Assembly (NCBI GenBank): GCA_017504965.1 | Contig: JAFVQD010000022.1 | Coordinates: 1-64,000, forward strand | DNA from: Bacteroidales bacterium | GTDB taxonomy: Bacteria > Bacteroidota > Bacteroidia > Bacteroidales > UBA932 | Direction of reading: 5' to 3' | DNA length: 64,000 nucleotides | Part shown: in pieces, positions 43,188-52,089 of the stretch | Layout of the letters: the number at the start of each line of letters is the position of its first letter | Position numbering within the stretch: the stretch's first letter is position 1 | Made by a program: the position numbers and the translations under genes | The notes under the pieces: generated by a model | The model's input: only the letters and a program-made list of their open reading frames with translations | Database searches by the model: none | What the model was told of the DNA's origin: nothing

Positions 43188-43265
43188 GCTTTTATGAGTA
43201 CGGAGCCACCCGACTGGAACGTAGTGAAAGGAGGATATGCCCCTTGGGGGCCTACGGGGGGAACT

Positions 43266-43320
43266 GGTACCTCAAAACAAAAAAAGACGTCCGAAGACGT
43301 CTTTTTCGTTTTGAGGTACC
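43266..43320. repeat. long palindrome at the 3' end of tRNA-Cys, including its terminator
   Basis: GGTACCTCAAAAC at 43266-43278 is the exact complement of 43308-43320, which holds the last seven tRNA-Cys bases and the trailer. Within it, 43281-43291 and 43296-43306 form an 11-bp stem (AAAAAGACGTC) with a 4-base loop and T5, an intrinsic terminator for the minus-strand tRNA transcript. Together they make a 55-base near-perfect hairpin. Confidence 0.8.
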
Positions 43321-43384
43321 AAGCAGAATCGAACTGCTGTAGACGGTTTTGCAGACCGTTGCCTAACCACTCGGCCATGGTACC
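43314..43384 (-). tRNA. tRNA-Cys (anticodon GCA)
   Basis: 71 bases. The acceptor stem GGTACCA/TGGTACC pairs fully; the D-arm contains GCCGAGTGGTTAGGC; the anticodon arm is ACGGT-CTGCAAA-ACCGT with GCA at positions 34-36; the T-arm is AGCAG-TTCGATT-CTGCT. The discriminator base is T, the Cys identity base. CCA is not encoded. The promoter overlaps the end of msrC. Confidence 0.96.
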
Positions 43385-43396
43385 GATTCAGGACTG

Positions 43397-43427
43397 CAAA
43401 TGTAGCACTAATTTATCGTTTTGCAAA
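43397..43427 (-). promoter_or_regulatory. promoter of tRNA-Cys
   Basis: On the complement, TTTG (43424-43427), 19 bases, then TACATTTG (43397-43404). This is a perfect Bacteroides-type -33/-7 pair with standard spacing, 12 bases before the tRNA 5' end. Its -33 half lies inside the last codons of msrC. Confidence 0.75.
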
Positions 43428-43896
43428 CTATTTTTACTATGATTTCAAGATATTTTGCATCAATTTCATCAAAATCGGCCAACTTGTCGCTATCAATATC
43501 GAGAACACCGATAACACTGCCGTCACTTCCAAACATAGGAACCACTATCTCAGAGCGCGAAAGCGAACTGCAGGCTATGTGTCCCGGGAAGTCCTCCACA
43601 TCTGGGACCACCATAGTTCTGCGCATCATCCAGGCCGTACCGCACACCCCTTTTCCATAACCGATAAATGTACAGGCAGCATCCCCCTGGAACGGGCCAA
43701 GATACATTCTGTCGTCATCTACCAGATAAAACCCCACCCAGAAAAACCCGAAAACAGATTTCAGTGCAGCAGACACATTTGCCAGTGTAGATATGGAGTA
43801 ATCGTGCACCGACAGACTCGCCTCCAGCTGAGGGATCAGTTCCTGATAGCGTTCCTCCTTGGAAGCACCTGCACTCACGTGATAACTACTCGACAT
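43408..43896 (-). CDS. msrC: GAF-domain free methionine-(R)-sulfoxide reductase (fRMsr)
   Basis: 162 aa. It reduces free L-methionine-(R)-sulfoxide. The GAF core shows WVGFYLVDDDRMYLGPFQGDAACTFIGYGKGVCGTAW and DFPGHIACSSLSRSEIVVPMF. The cysteines in GVCG and HIACSS correspond to the catalytic and resolving cysteines of fRMsr, and GVLDIDSDKLADFDEIDAKYLE completes the family. The start overlaps the rlmI end by 11 bases, so it is translated after rlmI. Confidence 0.92.
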   Translation of the reverse strand: MSSSYHVSAGASKEERYQELIPQLEASLSVHDYSISTLANVSAALKSVFGFFWVGFYLVDDDRMYLGPFQGDAACTFIGYGKGVCGTAWMMRRTMVVPDVEDFPGHIACSSLSRSEIVVPMFGSDGSVIGVLDIDSDKLADFDEIDAKYLEIIVKIVCKTIN

Positions 43897-45094
43897 AAAG
43901 CATCAGACCTTTAAGATACTCCCCTTCGGGGTGATAAATATTCACAGGGTGATCGGCCGGCTGTGTCAGGCGGCGAAGGATCTTGACGCTTCTCCCCACC
44001 GAAGCTGCAGCAGAGAACACCGCCAGGGCAAATGCCTGTTTGTCCACCACCTGAGAGCAGCTGTAGGTAAAGATTATTCCGCCCCGAGCCACCTTCTCTA
44101 TTGCACAAGCGTTCAGTCTTTTATAAGCCCTTAACGCATTATTCAACGCCCCTCTGTGTTTGGCAAATGCCGGTGGATCTACTATCATCACATCAAACTC
44201 CCCTGCCGGGATCTTTTTGAGGTAATCTATCGCATCTTCACACACAGATTCGTGTAGTGAAGGATCGAATCCATTGTAAGCTACATTCTTGTCCACCATC
44301 GCCATAGCCACCTTCGAAGAGTCCACTGAGACCACTTTCCTCGCACCGGCAGCCAAAGCATAGATGGAGAACCCACCTGTATAGCAGAAGAGATTGAGCA
44401 CCCTCTTGCCTCTAGACTGCTCTCCCACCATCTCCCTGTTGTCCCTCTGGTCGAGGAAAAATCCCGTTTTCTGACCCTTCTCCCAGTTAACCAGAAAACT
44501 CTTCCCATTCTCCAGTACAGGACACTCTTCCTCTTTAAAGTCATCCCTTCTCCAGAGATATTTGTCCCCAAGCTCGAGTCCCGCCTTGAATGGAGCCGTC
44601 CCCTCACTCTTGTCATATACAGCCTTCAGTGCACCACCATAGCACTGTTTCAAAGCCTCACATATCTTCTCCTCAGAGAGGTACATACCCGCAGAGTGAG
44701 CCTGTACCACCGCCACACCATCATAGTAGTCTATAATAAGTCCGGGGAGATTGTCCCCCTCTCCGTGAACCAGTCTATAACAGTTGGTCTGTCCGTTGTC
44801 CACACCCAGAGTCCTCCTCATCTTATAGGCAAGATATAACTTCTCCACCCAGAAGCCAAGTTCAAACTCTCCATCGACAGGCTCATACTCCTGATCAAAT
44901 GCCAATACCCTCACAGATATGGATCCCACCTGATAGTGTCCGTATGCCAGAAATTCCCCATCAGAGGAGACCACCTCCACCACTTCACCTTCATACGGAT
45001 CCCCTTCGATCCTGTCGACAGCTCCGGAAAAGACCCAGGGGTGAAATCTTCTCAATGACTCCTCCCTACCTCTCTTTAATACTATTCTCTTCAT
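43886..45094 (-). CDS. rlmI: class I SAM-dependent rRNA methyltransferase, RlmI-like
   Basis: 402 aa. An N-terminal PUA domain (IVLKRGREESLRRFHPWVFSGAV) is followed by an EEHEE-like middle region and a Rossmann methyltransferase domain with VLNLFCYTGGFSIYALAAGARKVVSVDSS (SAM motif I) and MIVDPPAFAKHRGAL. RlmI makes m5C1962 in 23S rRNA in E. coli; the catalytic-Cys motif (TYSCSQVV) is present, which fits an m5C enzyme. One base overlaps the exonuclease gene start-stop junction. Confidence 0.92.
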   Translation of the reverse strand: MKRIVLKRGREESLRRFHPWVFSGAVDRIEGDPYEGEVVEVVSSDGEFLAYGHYQVGSISVRVLAFDQEYEPVDGEFELGFWVEKLYLAYKMRRTLGVDNGQTNCYRLVHGEGDNLPGLIIDYYDGVAVVQAHSAGMYLSEEKICEALKQCYGGALKAVYDKSEGTAPFKAGLELGDKYLWRRDDFKEEECPVLENGKSFLVNWEKGQKTGFFLDQRDNREMVGEQSRGKRVLNLFCYTGGFSIYALAAGARKVVSVDSSKVAMAMVDKNVAYNGFDPSLHESVCEDAIDYLKKIPAGEFDVMIVDPPAFAKHRGALNNALRAYKRLNACAIEKVARGGIIFTYSCSQVVDKQAFALAVFSAAASVGRSVKILRRLTQPADHPVNIYHPEGEYLKGLMLYVE

Positions 45095-45681
45095 TATTGA
45101 CGGCTGCTTTTTAGTTTAAGATACATCTCCCTGCATATCCAGGCATCTATGGCTGCATATTTGAGCTGAGGTCCCGACAGTACAGGTGCCTCCCAGTTTG
45201 AGAGCTGCTGTGCCTTCGACACCTTCACCCCCATAATAATGGCAGCCATCTTCTTCACACTCTTATCCTTGATTCCATAGTCCTGCCCTATAATCTGCAG
45301 ATCTACAAAGTTTTTAGCTGTAAATTTCAGATACTTCTGCAGTCCCCTGATATCGTCTTTGACCGCAGCACCCACCTTTACTATATTGGGGTTAGCCAAT
45401 ATCGCTGCCACTGGTTTGGGCAGCCCTACAGAGTGGAGCCTGAACAGATATGCTTTATCCGGACCTGAGAGCTGAAGGAGGGCCATCTGATTGCGTGGCT
45501 GATGCGGCTGGAAACAGGGTTTGGTCTCAGTATCAAACCCCAGCACACTCTGTGCGCTCAGATAATCGACAGCCTCTGCATAGTCCTCATTGATCTTGTC
45601 CACCACGATGATGGGACCATCAAAAGTGGCCAGCTCCAGCTGTTCTATCTCCTCAACTGATATACTTTCTGCAAATTCCAT
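45094..45681 (-). CDS. 3'-5' exonuclease of the RNase D type
   Basis: 195 aa. DEDDy family: SVLGFDTETKPCF (Exo I, D and E), KVGAAVKDDIRGLQ (Exo II, D) and QLKYAAIDAWICREMY (Exo III, Y-x3-D). It has only the exonuclease domain, with no HRDC domains, so it is not full-length RNase D; its substrate (RNA or DNA) is unclear. It is placed between the racemase-like lipoprotein gene (11 bases) and rlmI (1-base overlap). Confidence 0.88.
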   Translation of the reverse strand: MEFAESISVEEIEQLELATFDGPIIVVDKINEDYAEAVDYLSAQSVLGFDTETKPCFQPHQPRNQMALLQLSGPDKAYLFRLHSVGLPKPVAAILANPNIVKVGAAVKDDIRGLQKYLKFTAKNFVDLQIIGQDYGIKDKSVKKMAAIIMGVKVSKAQQLSNWEAPVLSGPQLKYAAIDAWICREMYLKLKSSRQ

Positions 45682-45692
45682 TCTATAACAAT

Positions 45693-47168
45693 TTACAATC
45701 TCTCCTTGAACATTTCGTACGATTCAGGGACCAGACGTGCCATACGGTCAATAGTAGATTGGTCTATATATCTTGATGAAAACGGCACCACCTTAGTGGT
45801 TACATCCTCTGTACCCACCTCTCTGCCATATTTGAAATCGTATGTCAAATCACCATTTTTGTCCACATTCTCCACCGGAAGGCCATAGGCCGGAATGGAG
45901 ATGTAGGGATAAAGGGCACCTTTCTCCACTCTGTATGCCAGTTCTCCACTCTCTCTGAGAAGGGTATAGCACTCCGTCGCAGTATACTGTGCGGGATCTA
46001 TGAATTTGAAGTCAGCTGCTATAACATTGCGGTAGATATAGACACCATCCTTTTTGTAATTACGAAGAAATTCCACTGTCTCTTCCAGCACCTCCAGATG
46101 GTAAGGGTAGTGGGTACATCCCAGGATAATATGTGTCAATGGGGTCTTGCTGCCGCTCTTGCGATGCTTCTCCACCAGAGATACCAGATGGAATCTGGCG
46201 TAGTTGTCTGCAGAGTTGATCTGCACTCTGCTGTACTCGCCATCCATCTTCGAGTAGACTATACCACCTTTAGAGAAGTCGAAGTCATATCTGTCCATAA
46301 TCGATGGATTGATATCTCCATCCCCTTTTCCCAGAACCGGCCCTCTATACTCCTCTCTCGGGAGGACTACACCCGGCTTCACATAGTCTTCCACCCCGTC
46401 TACAGCATTTGCAAATCCGAGAGCAGGCTGGTTTACCACTGTAATGGCACCTTCAAAGCCCTGCTCGGCAGCCATCTGTCTGATAGTCCTTTCGTATGCT
46501 CCGGATGAAATGGTTCCGGGGGTAGCCATCACACCGATGGCGTAGTTTTGGGTCTTGTCCAGTCCTGTGAGTGTGGCCCTCACACCGGCATTGATCACAC
46601 CTATAACTTTCACCCCTGTACGGCTCCTCTCCAGAAGCTTCTCGATATCTGCCAGACCATATGCAGTAGCGGTATTGCAGGCAATAACCAGAATTTTCAC
46701 CTGCTCTTTCACCCCATAGGGCTGATCATCCACCGCGAGGTTGTAATATGAGTCTCCCAAAAGGAACAATGCATCCTTCACTACCAACTCACGCAGATAG
46801 TCACTCTTCCCAGCTGCATCGTAGTCTCCGTAAGGCATATTGGCATCATCAGCCAGATATATGAAGTTCTCCCCGGCAAAATCGGGAACTCCGTCAGGTG
46901 ATGGCTTGCCGGTAATATTGTCAAACTCATCCAGAGTCAGGAGTTTCTCCTGCACGGTCAGGCCGCCTGTACCCGAGTCGAACACCCCGATAGGGAGGCG
47001 ACCCCTCTCCTGAGGATACGACGCGAAGTCTGCATAGAAAATGGATGAAGTATCTTCCAGTGCCTTCTCCGATACAGGGATCAATACCTCTACCTCTTTT
47101 TTATCTCCACAAGATGAAACTAAGAGTAGCGATGCCCATAAGGCCAATGCAAAATATCTGACTCTCAT
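45693..47168 (-). CDS. glutamate racemase-like lipoprotein
   Basis: 491 aa from ATG 47168. The N-terminus RVRYFALALWASLLLVSSC is a lipoprotein signal (Cys20). The following sequence carries all the catalytic landmarks of glutamate/aspartate racemases: GVFDSGTGG (D64, S65), IYLADDANMPYG, VIACNTATAYG (Cys164), NAGVRAT and LGCTHYPYHL (Cys351, His353). MurI is cytosolic and about 270 aa; this protein is longer, with an insert around residues 255-325 and an extended C-terminus, and should sit outside the cytoplasm. It may act on free D/L-Glu or a peptide in the periplasm, or be a binding protein. It lies 4 bases after purM. Confidence 0.85.
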   Translation of the reverse strand: MRVRYFALALWASLLLVSSCGDKKEVEVLIPVSEKALEDTSSIFYADFASYPQERGRLPIGVFDSGTGGLTVQEKLLTLDEFDNITGKPSPDGVPDFAGENFIYLADDANMPYGDYDAAGKSDYLRELVVKDALFLLGDSYYNLAVDDQPYGVKEQVKILVIACNTATAYGLADIEKLLERSRTGVKVIGVINAGVRATLTGLDKTQNYAIGVMATPGTISSGAYERTIRQMAAEQGFEGAITVVNQPALGFANAVDGVEDYVKPGVVLPREEYRGPVLGKGDGDINPSIMDRYDFDFSKGGIVYSKMDGEYSRVQINSADNYARFHLVSLVEKHRKSGSKTPLTHIILGCTHYPYHLEVLEETVEFLRNYKKDGVYIYRNVIAADFKFIDPAQYTATECYTLLRESGELAYRVEKGALYPYISIPAYGLPVENVDKNGDLTYDFKYGREVGTEDVTTKVVPFSSRYIDQSTIDRMARLVPESYEMFKERL

Positions 47169-47172
47169 AATT

Positions 47173-48348
47173 TTACAAATATACAAATTCACCAAATTCA
47201 CTTCTGATTACCACCTCTTTGTGGTCACAAGCCTCCACTCTGCCAAGCAGACGGGCCTCCACTCCGAACGATTCGGAGATCTCCATAATGCTCTGCGCTA
47301 TCTCAGCAGGGACATACAGCTCCATTCTGTGTCCCATATTGAACACTTTGTACATCTCTTTCCACTCTGCTCCGGACTCCTCTTTAATGGTGCGGAACAG
47401 GGGCGGCACAGGGAACAGATTGTCCTTGATAACCCTCAGATTCTCCACGAAGTGCAATACTTTGGTCTGGGCCCCTCCGGAGCAATGGACCATTCCGTGG
47501 ATGTCTGCTCTATGCTTTTCGAAGATTTTCTTTATGATAGGTGCATAGGTCCTGGTAGGTGAAAGGACAAGCTTTCCATAGGTAACACCGGTTTCTGGCT
47601 CCACCTCAGTCAGCTTCTTCGAGCCGGAATAGACAAGTTCGGCAGGAACCTGTGCATCGAAACTCTCCGGGAATTTCTCTGCCAGCTCTTTACAGAAGAC
47701 GTCGTGTCTTGCAGAGGTGAGACCGTTGCTCCCCATACCTCCGTTGTACTCATCTTCGTAGTTCGCCCGGCCATAAGATGCGAGAGCCACCACCACATCG
47801 CCTGCGGCAATATTTGCGTTGTCTATCACATCCGAGCGTTTGATCCTCGCGCACACAGTGCTGTCGACAATTACAGTCCTCACCAGATCACCCACATCTG
47901 CAGTCTCACCGCCGGTCAGCACCATATCCACTCCGTGCTCTTTCATAGTATCCACAAAAGACTGTGTACCGGAGATGATGGCTGATATCACCTCTCCCGG
48001 GATAAGGTTCTTGTTTCTCCCGATAGTGGACGACAGCAGGATATTGTCGGTAACACCCACACACAGAAGATCATCTGTATTCATAACTATGGCATCCTGA
48101 GCAATACCTTTCCAGACAGACATATCTCCGGTCTCTTTCCAGTAGGTATAAGCCAGCGAAGACTTGGTCCCTGCGCCATCGGCGTGCATCACGAGGCAAT
48201 ATTCGGGATCACCGCTCAGGTAGTCGGGAACAATTTTACAAAAAGCCTTGGGAAAAAGCCCTTTGTCAATATTCTTAATGGCATTGTGCACATCTTCTTT
48301 GGCAGAAGAGACACCTCTCATAGCATATCTGTTTCCTTTAGTATCCAT
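47173..48348 (-). CDS. purM: phosphoribosylformylglycinamidine cyclo-ligase
   Basis: 391 aa. It forms aminoimidazole ribonucleotide in purine synthesis. HADGAGTKSSLAY is the PurM/AIRS ATP-binding motif, with AQDAIVMNTDDLLCVGV, VLTGGETADVGD and GMVHCSGGAQTKVLHF following. Slightly longer than E. coli PurM (345 aa). It starts 4 bases after glnN ends, so glnN-purM-racemase-like genes form one transcript linking glutamine supply and purine synthesis. purD is elsewhere in this window (53943-55232). Confidence 0.94.
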   Translation of the reverse strand: MDTKGNRYAMRGVSSAKEDVHNAIKNIDKGLFPKAFCKIVPDYLSGDPEYCLVMHADGAGTKSSLAYTYWKETGDMSVWKGIAQDAIVMNTDDLLCVGVTDNILLSSTIGRNKNLIPGEVISAIISGTQSFVDTMKEHGVDMVLTGGETADVGDLVRTVIVDSTVCARIKRSDVIDNANIAAGDVVVALASYGRANYEDEYNGGMGSNGLTSARHDVFCKELAEKFPESFDAQVPAELVYSGSKKLTEVEPETGVTYGKLVLSPTRTYAPIIKKIFEKHRADIHGMVHCSGGAQTKVLHFVENLRVIKDNLFPVPPLFRTIKEESGAEWKEMYKVFNMGHRMELYVPAEIAQSIMEISESFGVEARLLGRVEACDHKEVVIRSEFGEFVYL

Positions 48349-48352
48349 AATT

Positions 48353-50539
48353 CTATCTTAGTAGCAATAATTCTCTATATTTTGGAAGTGGCCAGAGCTC
48401 ATCATCGACAATCATCTCGAGTTTGTCCGATTTTTCACGTATAAGCTCCATATAAGGGAGTACTGTCGAAGTATAGACCTCAGCCTTGCTGGCGAACTCT
48501 TCGATAACATTTGCCTTCTTTCTGGCTTGGATCATCTCGTGTACATATACCCTCAACGACTCTATATATCCAGATATCTTCTCTATCATCTTCAACTGCT
48601 GTCCACACATACTCTTGTAGGTCTCCTCCCCATAAAGCTCTTTGATCCCCCTCACATTCTCTATAAGTGTATTCTGGAATTTGATAGCTGTAGGGATCAC
48701 GTGGTTGATCACCAGATCACCCAGAACCCTTGCCTCGATCTGAAGTTTCTTCGTATAGGTCTCATTCATCACCTCGTATCTCGCCTCCACCTCTCTTGGA
48801 GACAGCACCTTCATACTCTCAAAAAGTTCTATGGACTTGGCATCGAGGAACGCTTTATAGGCGGATGGAACACTCTCAAGCCCTTTGAGTCCCCTGCGGG
48901 CAGCCTCCTGCCTCCATTCATCACTGTATCCGTTCCCCTCAAATCTGATATTCTTGGACTCTATGATAAATTGCCTTATAACCTTCAAGATAGCCTCATT
49001 CTTCTCCACTCCGGCAGCCATATGGCCATCTACCAGCTCTCTGAAACGGAAAAGCTGCTGCGCAATGGCTGCGTTCAGCACATATGCCGCGGATGCCACA
49101 TTGACCGAAGAGCCCACGGCCCTGAACTCAAACCTGTTGCCGGTAAATGCAAATGGAGAGGTCCTGTTCCTGTCGGTATTGTCTGGCAGAATCTCCGGTA
49201 TTTTCTTCGCAATATCCAAAGCGGCAGACCTATCATCGAAGAAATCTGCAGTATTCTCCATATTTTCAATGGAGTTCATCAGCTTGTCCAGGGTGCTGCC
49301 GATAAATACCGACATCACTGCCGGTGGAGCCTCGTGCCCGCCGAGACGGTGGGAGTTATTGAGCGAAGCGATACTTGCCATCAACAGGTGATGGTGCTCA
49401 TATGCAGCTCTGATGATCGATGTGAAGAAGCTGAGGAACTGCAAGTTGGTCCCGGGGGTTTTCCCTGGGGAGAGGAGGTTCTTGCCGGTGTCGGTCACCA
49501 CTGACCAGTTGCAGTGTTTGCCCGAGCCATTGACCCCGTCGAAAGGCTTTTCGTGGAAAAGGACCTCCAGATGGTGCTTATGGGCAATTTTGCGCATCAC
49601 AATCATCAGCTTCAGGTTATGGTCTATCGCCAGGTTCGCCTCGGAGTAGTAGGGTGCGCACTCATATTGGTTAGGGGCCACCTCATTATGGCGGGTCTTA
49701 AGGAGAATTCCCAGTTTGTATGCCTCAGTCTCAAAATCCTTCATAAATGCCATTACGCGTGATGGAATGGCACCGAAATAGTGATCTTCCAACTGCTGGT
49801 CCTTGGCAGCAGTATGCCCGATAAGTGTCCTGTTGCAGATCTGCAGATCGGGACGTGCCCTGAAGAGGGACTCATCCACCAGAAAATACTCCTGCTCGAG
49901 CCCCAGCATCACATTTACCCTCCTGGCATCGCTGCCGAAAAGCTCCAGAACCCCCAGAGAGGCCTTCTCCACAGTCTGAAGGGACTTCAGATGGGGAATC
50001 TTCATATCAAGCGCCTCACCCATATAAGATACGAACACCGTAGGGATACAGAGGGTCTGGTCTATAATAAATGCAGGAGAGGTGGGATCCCAGGCAGTAT
50101 AACCGCGGGCCTCAAAGGTATTGCGGAGCCCGCCACTTGGAAAACTTGATGCATCAGGCTCCTGCTGAACCAGGGCATCCCCCTTGAAATTTTCAAAAAT
50201 ATGCCCCTGACTGTCGATATCGACAAACGCCTCGTGCTTCTCCGCAGTCGAATCTGTCAGAGGTGAAAACCAGTGAGTATAGTGGGTGGCCCCCATCTCC
50301 AATGCCCAAGCCTTCATACCGTCAGCCACCTCATCAGCGATGGCACGATCGATCTTCACCCCCTCACGGATAGAAGACATCACAGCCTCATAAGCCGTAG
50401 GGGTGAGATACTTCTTCATCTTCCGGTCATCAAACACATTCTGTCCGAAGAATTCTGACACAGGTCTCTCCTCCACATAAAATCTCTCTGCGTGGTGGGC
50501 TGCAAACTCCTCTAAAGCGCTCCTTCTGAAAATACTCAT
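48353..50539 (-). CDS. glnN: type III glutamine synthetase
   Basis: 728 aa, the length of GSIII. It condenses glutamate and ammonia. Features: MGATHYTHWFSPLTDSTAEKHEAF near residue 80, FEVMFxxxP-like LEVLFHEKPFDGVNGSGKHCNWSV, LGGHEAPPAVMSVF and NRTSPFAFTGNRFEFRAVGSS, all typical of GlnN. GSIII is the usual form in Bacteroidetes. The promoter region is shared with dacB and includes a complement TAAATTTG at 50562-50569. Confidence 0.97.
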   Translation of the reverse strand: MSIFRRSALEEFAAHHAERFYVEERPVSEFFGQNVFDDRKMKKYLTPTAYEAVMSSIREGVKIDRAIADEVADGMKAWALEMGATHYTHWFSPLTDSTAEKHEAFVDIDSQGHIFENFKGDALVQQEPDASSFPSGGLRNTFEARGYTAWDPTSPAFIIDQTLCIPTVFVSYMGEALDMKIPHLKSLQTVEKASLGVLELFGSDARRVNVMLGLEQEYFLVDESLFRARPDLQICNRTLIGHTAAKDQQLEDHYFGAIPSRVMAFMKDFETEAYKLGILLKTRHNEVAPNQYECAPYYSEANLAIDHNLKLMIVMRKIAHKHHLEVLFHEKPFDGVNGSGKHCNWSVVTDTGKNLLSPGKTPGTNLQFLSFFTSIIRAAYEHHHLLMASIASLNNSHRLGGHEAPPAVMSVFIGSTLDKLMNSIENMENTADFFDDRSAALDIAKKIPEILPDNTDRNRTSPFAFTGNRFEFRAVGSSVNVASAAYVLNAAIAQQLFRFRELVDGHMAAGVEKNEAILKVIRQFIIESKNIRFEGNGYSDEWRQEAARRGLKGLESVPSAYKAFLDAKSIELFESMKVLSPREVEARYEVMNETYTKKLQIEARVLGDLVINHVIPTAIKFQNTLIENVRGIKELYGEETYKSMCGQQLKMIEKISGYIESLRVYVHEMIQARKKANVIEEFASKAEVYTSTVLPYMELIREKSDKLEMIVDDELWPLPKYRELLLLR

Positions 50540-50561
50540 CTGAAAAAAGTTTTATATCGTG

Positions 50562-50580
50562 CAAATTTAATTTAATTTTG
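50562..50580. promoter_or_regulatory. divergent -7 boxes for glnN and dacB
   Basis: Complement TAAATTTG at 50562-50569 (glnN) and TAATTTTG at 50573-50580 (dacB), both TAnnTTTG matches, back to back in a 67-base gap. Confidence 0.5.
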
Positions 50581-50606
50581 TGGATAATTAGCATTTAATT
50601 AAACCT

Positions 50607-52064
50607 ATGAAGAAAATACTGATTTTAGCCCTTATGTTGGCACCGCTCGGCGGTATGGCCCAGAACAATAATGTTCAGAAATATGTAAAGAAAGTGCTTC
50701 AGAAAGACTCTCTCTTCCAGAATGCGATAGTGGGTATCTATGCTGAAGATGCCAAAGGCAAATGTGTGGCACAGTGGAATCCCGATCTCCCTATGCTCAC
50801 CGCCTCTACTATGAAAACCATCACCACCGGCTCTGCGCTACAGCTTCTCGGGAAAGATTTCCGTTTCGAGACCAAGATAGGATACAGCGGAGAGATTGTC
50901 GACACAGTCCTCAACGGAAACATCCACATCATAGGTGGAGGTGACCCCACACTCGGCTCTGACGCCCCACTTGCATACCCCATCGAAGAGATCTTTGCAG
51001 AGTGGAAAAAGGCTATCGACGATCTGGGGATCAAAGTGATCAATGGCTCCATCATCGCCGATGACAGATACCTCACCGACGAGATGATTCCTGACAGCTG
51101 GACTTGGGGCAATATCCCTGAGACATACGGCTGCGGTGCATCGGGTCTGTGCTTCGTGGAGAATACCCAGCAGTTTTTCCTCGCCCCAGGCGACTCACTC
51201 GGAAAACCTGCAGTCATCAAATCCACATACCCTGAGATCCCATGTCTCAATGTAAAAATCGAGATGACCACCGGTGAAGCCGGCTCAAGATACAGATCGT
51301 GGTACTACACTCAGGATATCACCACCGACTCAGAACTTCACGGCAATCTCCCTATCGACAGGGCTGAAGCCACACCTACTTTCTCTACCAAGCACCCTCA
51401 ACTCGGCTGTGCAAAAGAGTTTGAGAAATATCTGGTAAAGAATGGGATCGAGTGCCACACCACTATCGAAGATGCAAAACTTATGGAGTGCGTAGCTGAG
51501 GCTCAGGTAATCGCCACCACATATTCACCTTCACTCATCGATATCATCTCGGAGACAAACCTTGTCAGCAACAATCTCTTCGCAGAGAACCTCCTCAAGA
51601 CCATCGGAAAAGAGATTACCGGTGTCGGCAGCTACGACTCTGCCAGAGTGGCTGTAAACAGATTCTTCGAGAGCCAGGGGCTGTCCCTTGTGGGTTATAC
51701 TCAGGATGATGGCAGCGGTCTGTCAAGAGAAAACTACGTATCTCCAAGATTTTTCACCAAATATTACCAAATGATGATGAAAAGTGATACATTTGCAGAG
51801 TATTTGGAGAGTTTCCCTCAGCCGGGTGAAGACAGAGGTACATTGAAGAGGGTATTGAAAGATGAACCCACAGAGGTCAAAGAGCGTATTTATGCGAAGA
51901 GCGGCTCCCTATCTTGTGTAAAATGTTATGCAGGATATGTTATCAGCGCTCAAGGTCCCATCAGATTTGCTATCTTGGTAAACAACGGCTCCACATCTAA
52001 GATGCAATCACAGATTGAAGGTTTTATGAAAGAACTATCCGTATATGCGGGTAAAAAGAAATAA
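50607..52064 (+). CDS. dacB: D-alanyl-D-alanine carboxypeptidase/endopeptidase (PBP4 type)
   Basis: 485 aa with signal peptide (KKILILALMLAPLGGMAQ). A class C penicillin-binding protein that trims or splits peptidoglycan cross-links. Active-site motifs: SxxK in LTASTMKTIT (about residues 66-73), SxN in LVSNNLFAEN and KSG in YAKSGSLS (a KTG variant). The central region with GDPTLGSD and ADDRYLTDE is the DacB domain II. It is divergent from glnN and 25 bases before an aminotransferase gene. Confidence 0.95.
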   Translation: MKKILILALMLAPLGGMAQNNNVQKYVKKVLQKDSLFQNAIVGIYAEDAKGKCVAQWNPDLPMLTASTMKTITTGSALQLLGKDFRFETKIGYSGEIVDTVLNGNIHIIGGGDPTLGSDAPLAYPIEEIFAEWKKAIDDLGIKVINGSIIADDRYLTDEMIPDSWTWGNIPETYGCGASGLCFVENTQQFFLAPGDSLGKPAVIKSTYPEIPCLNVKIEMTTGEAGSRYRSWYYTQDITTDSELHGNLPIDRAEATPTFSTKHPQLGCAKEFEKYLVKNGIECHTTIEDAKLMECVAEAQVIATTYSPSLIDIISETNLVSNNLFAENLLKTIGKEITGVGSYDSARVAVNRFFESQGLSLVGYTQDDGSGLSRENYVSPRFFTKYYQMMMKSDTFAEYLESFPQPGEDRGTLKRVLKDEPTEVKERIYAKSGSLSCVKCYAGYVISAQGPIRFAILVNNGSTSKMQSQIEGFMKELSVYAGKKK

Positions 52065-52089
52065 CACAATTTTTTAATTAAATATCGAA

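Noticed and set aside
43266-43320. tRNA attachment site (att) of an integrated element
   Set aside because: The copy of the tRNA 3' end is inverted, not direct, and no integrase or second border was seen.
43161-43442. Plus-strand frame across the tRNA-Cys region
   Set aside because: It covers a REP arm, a terminator and the tRNA gene.
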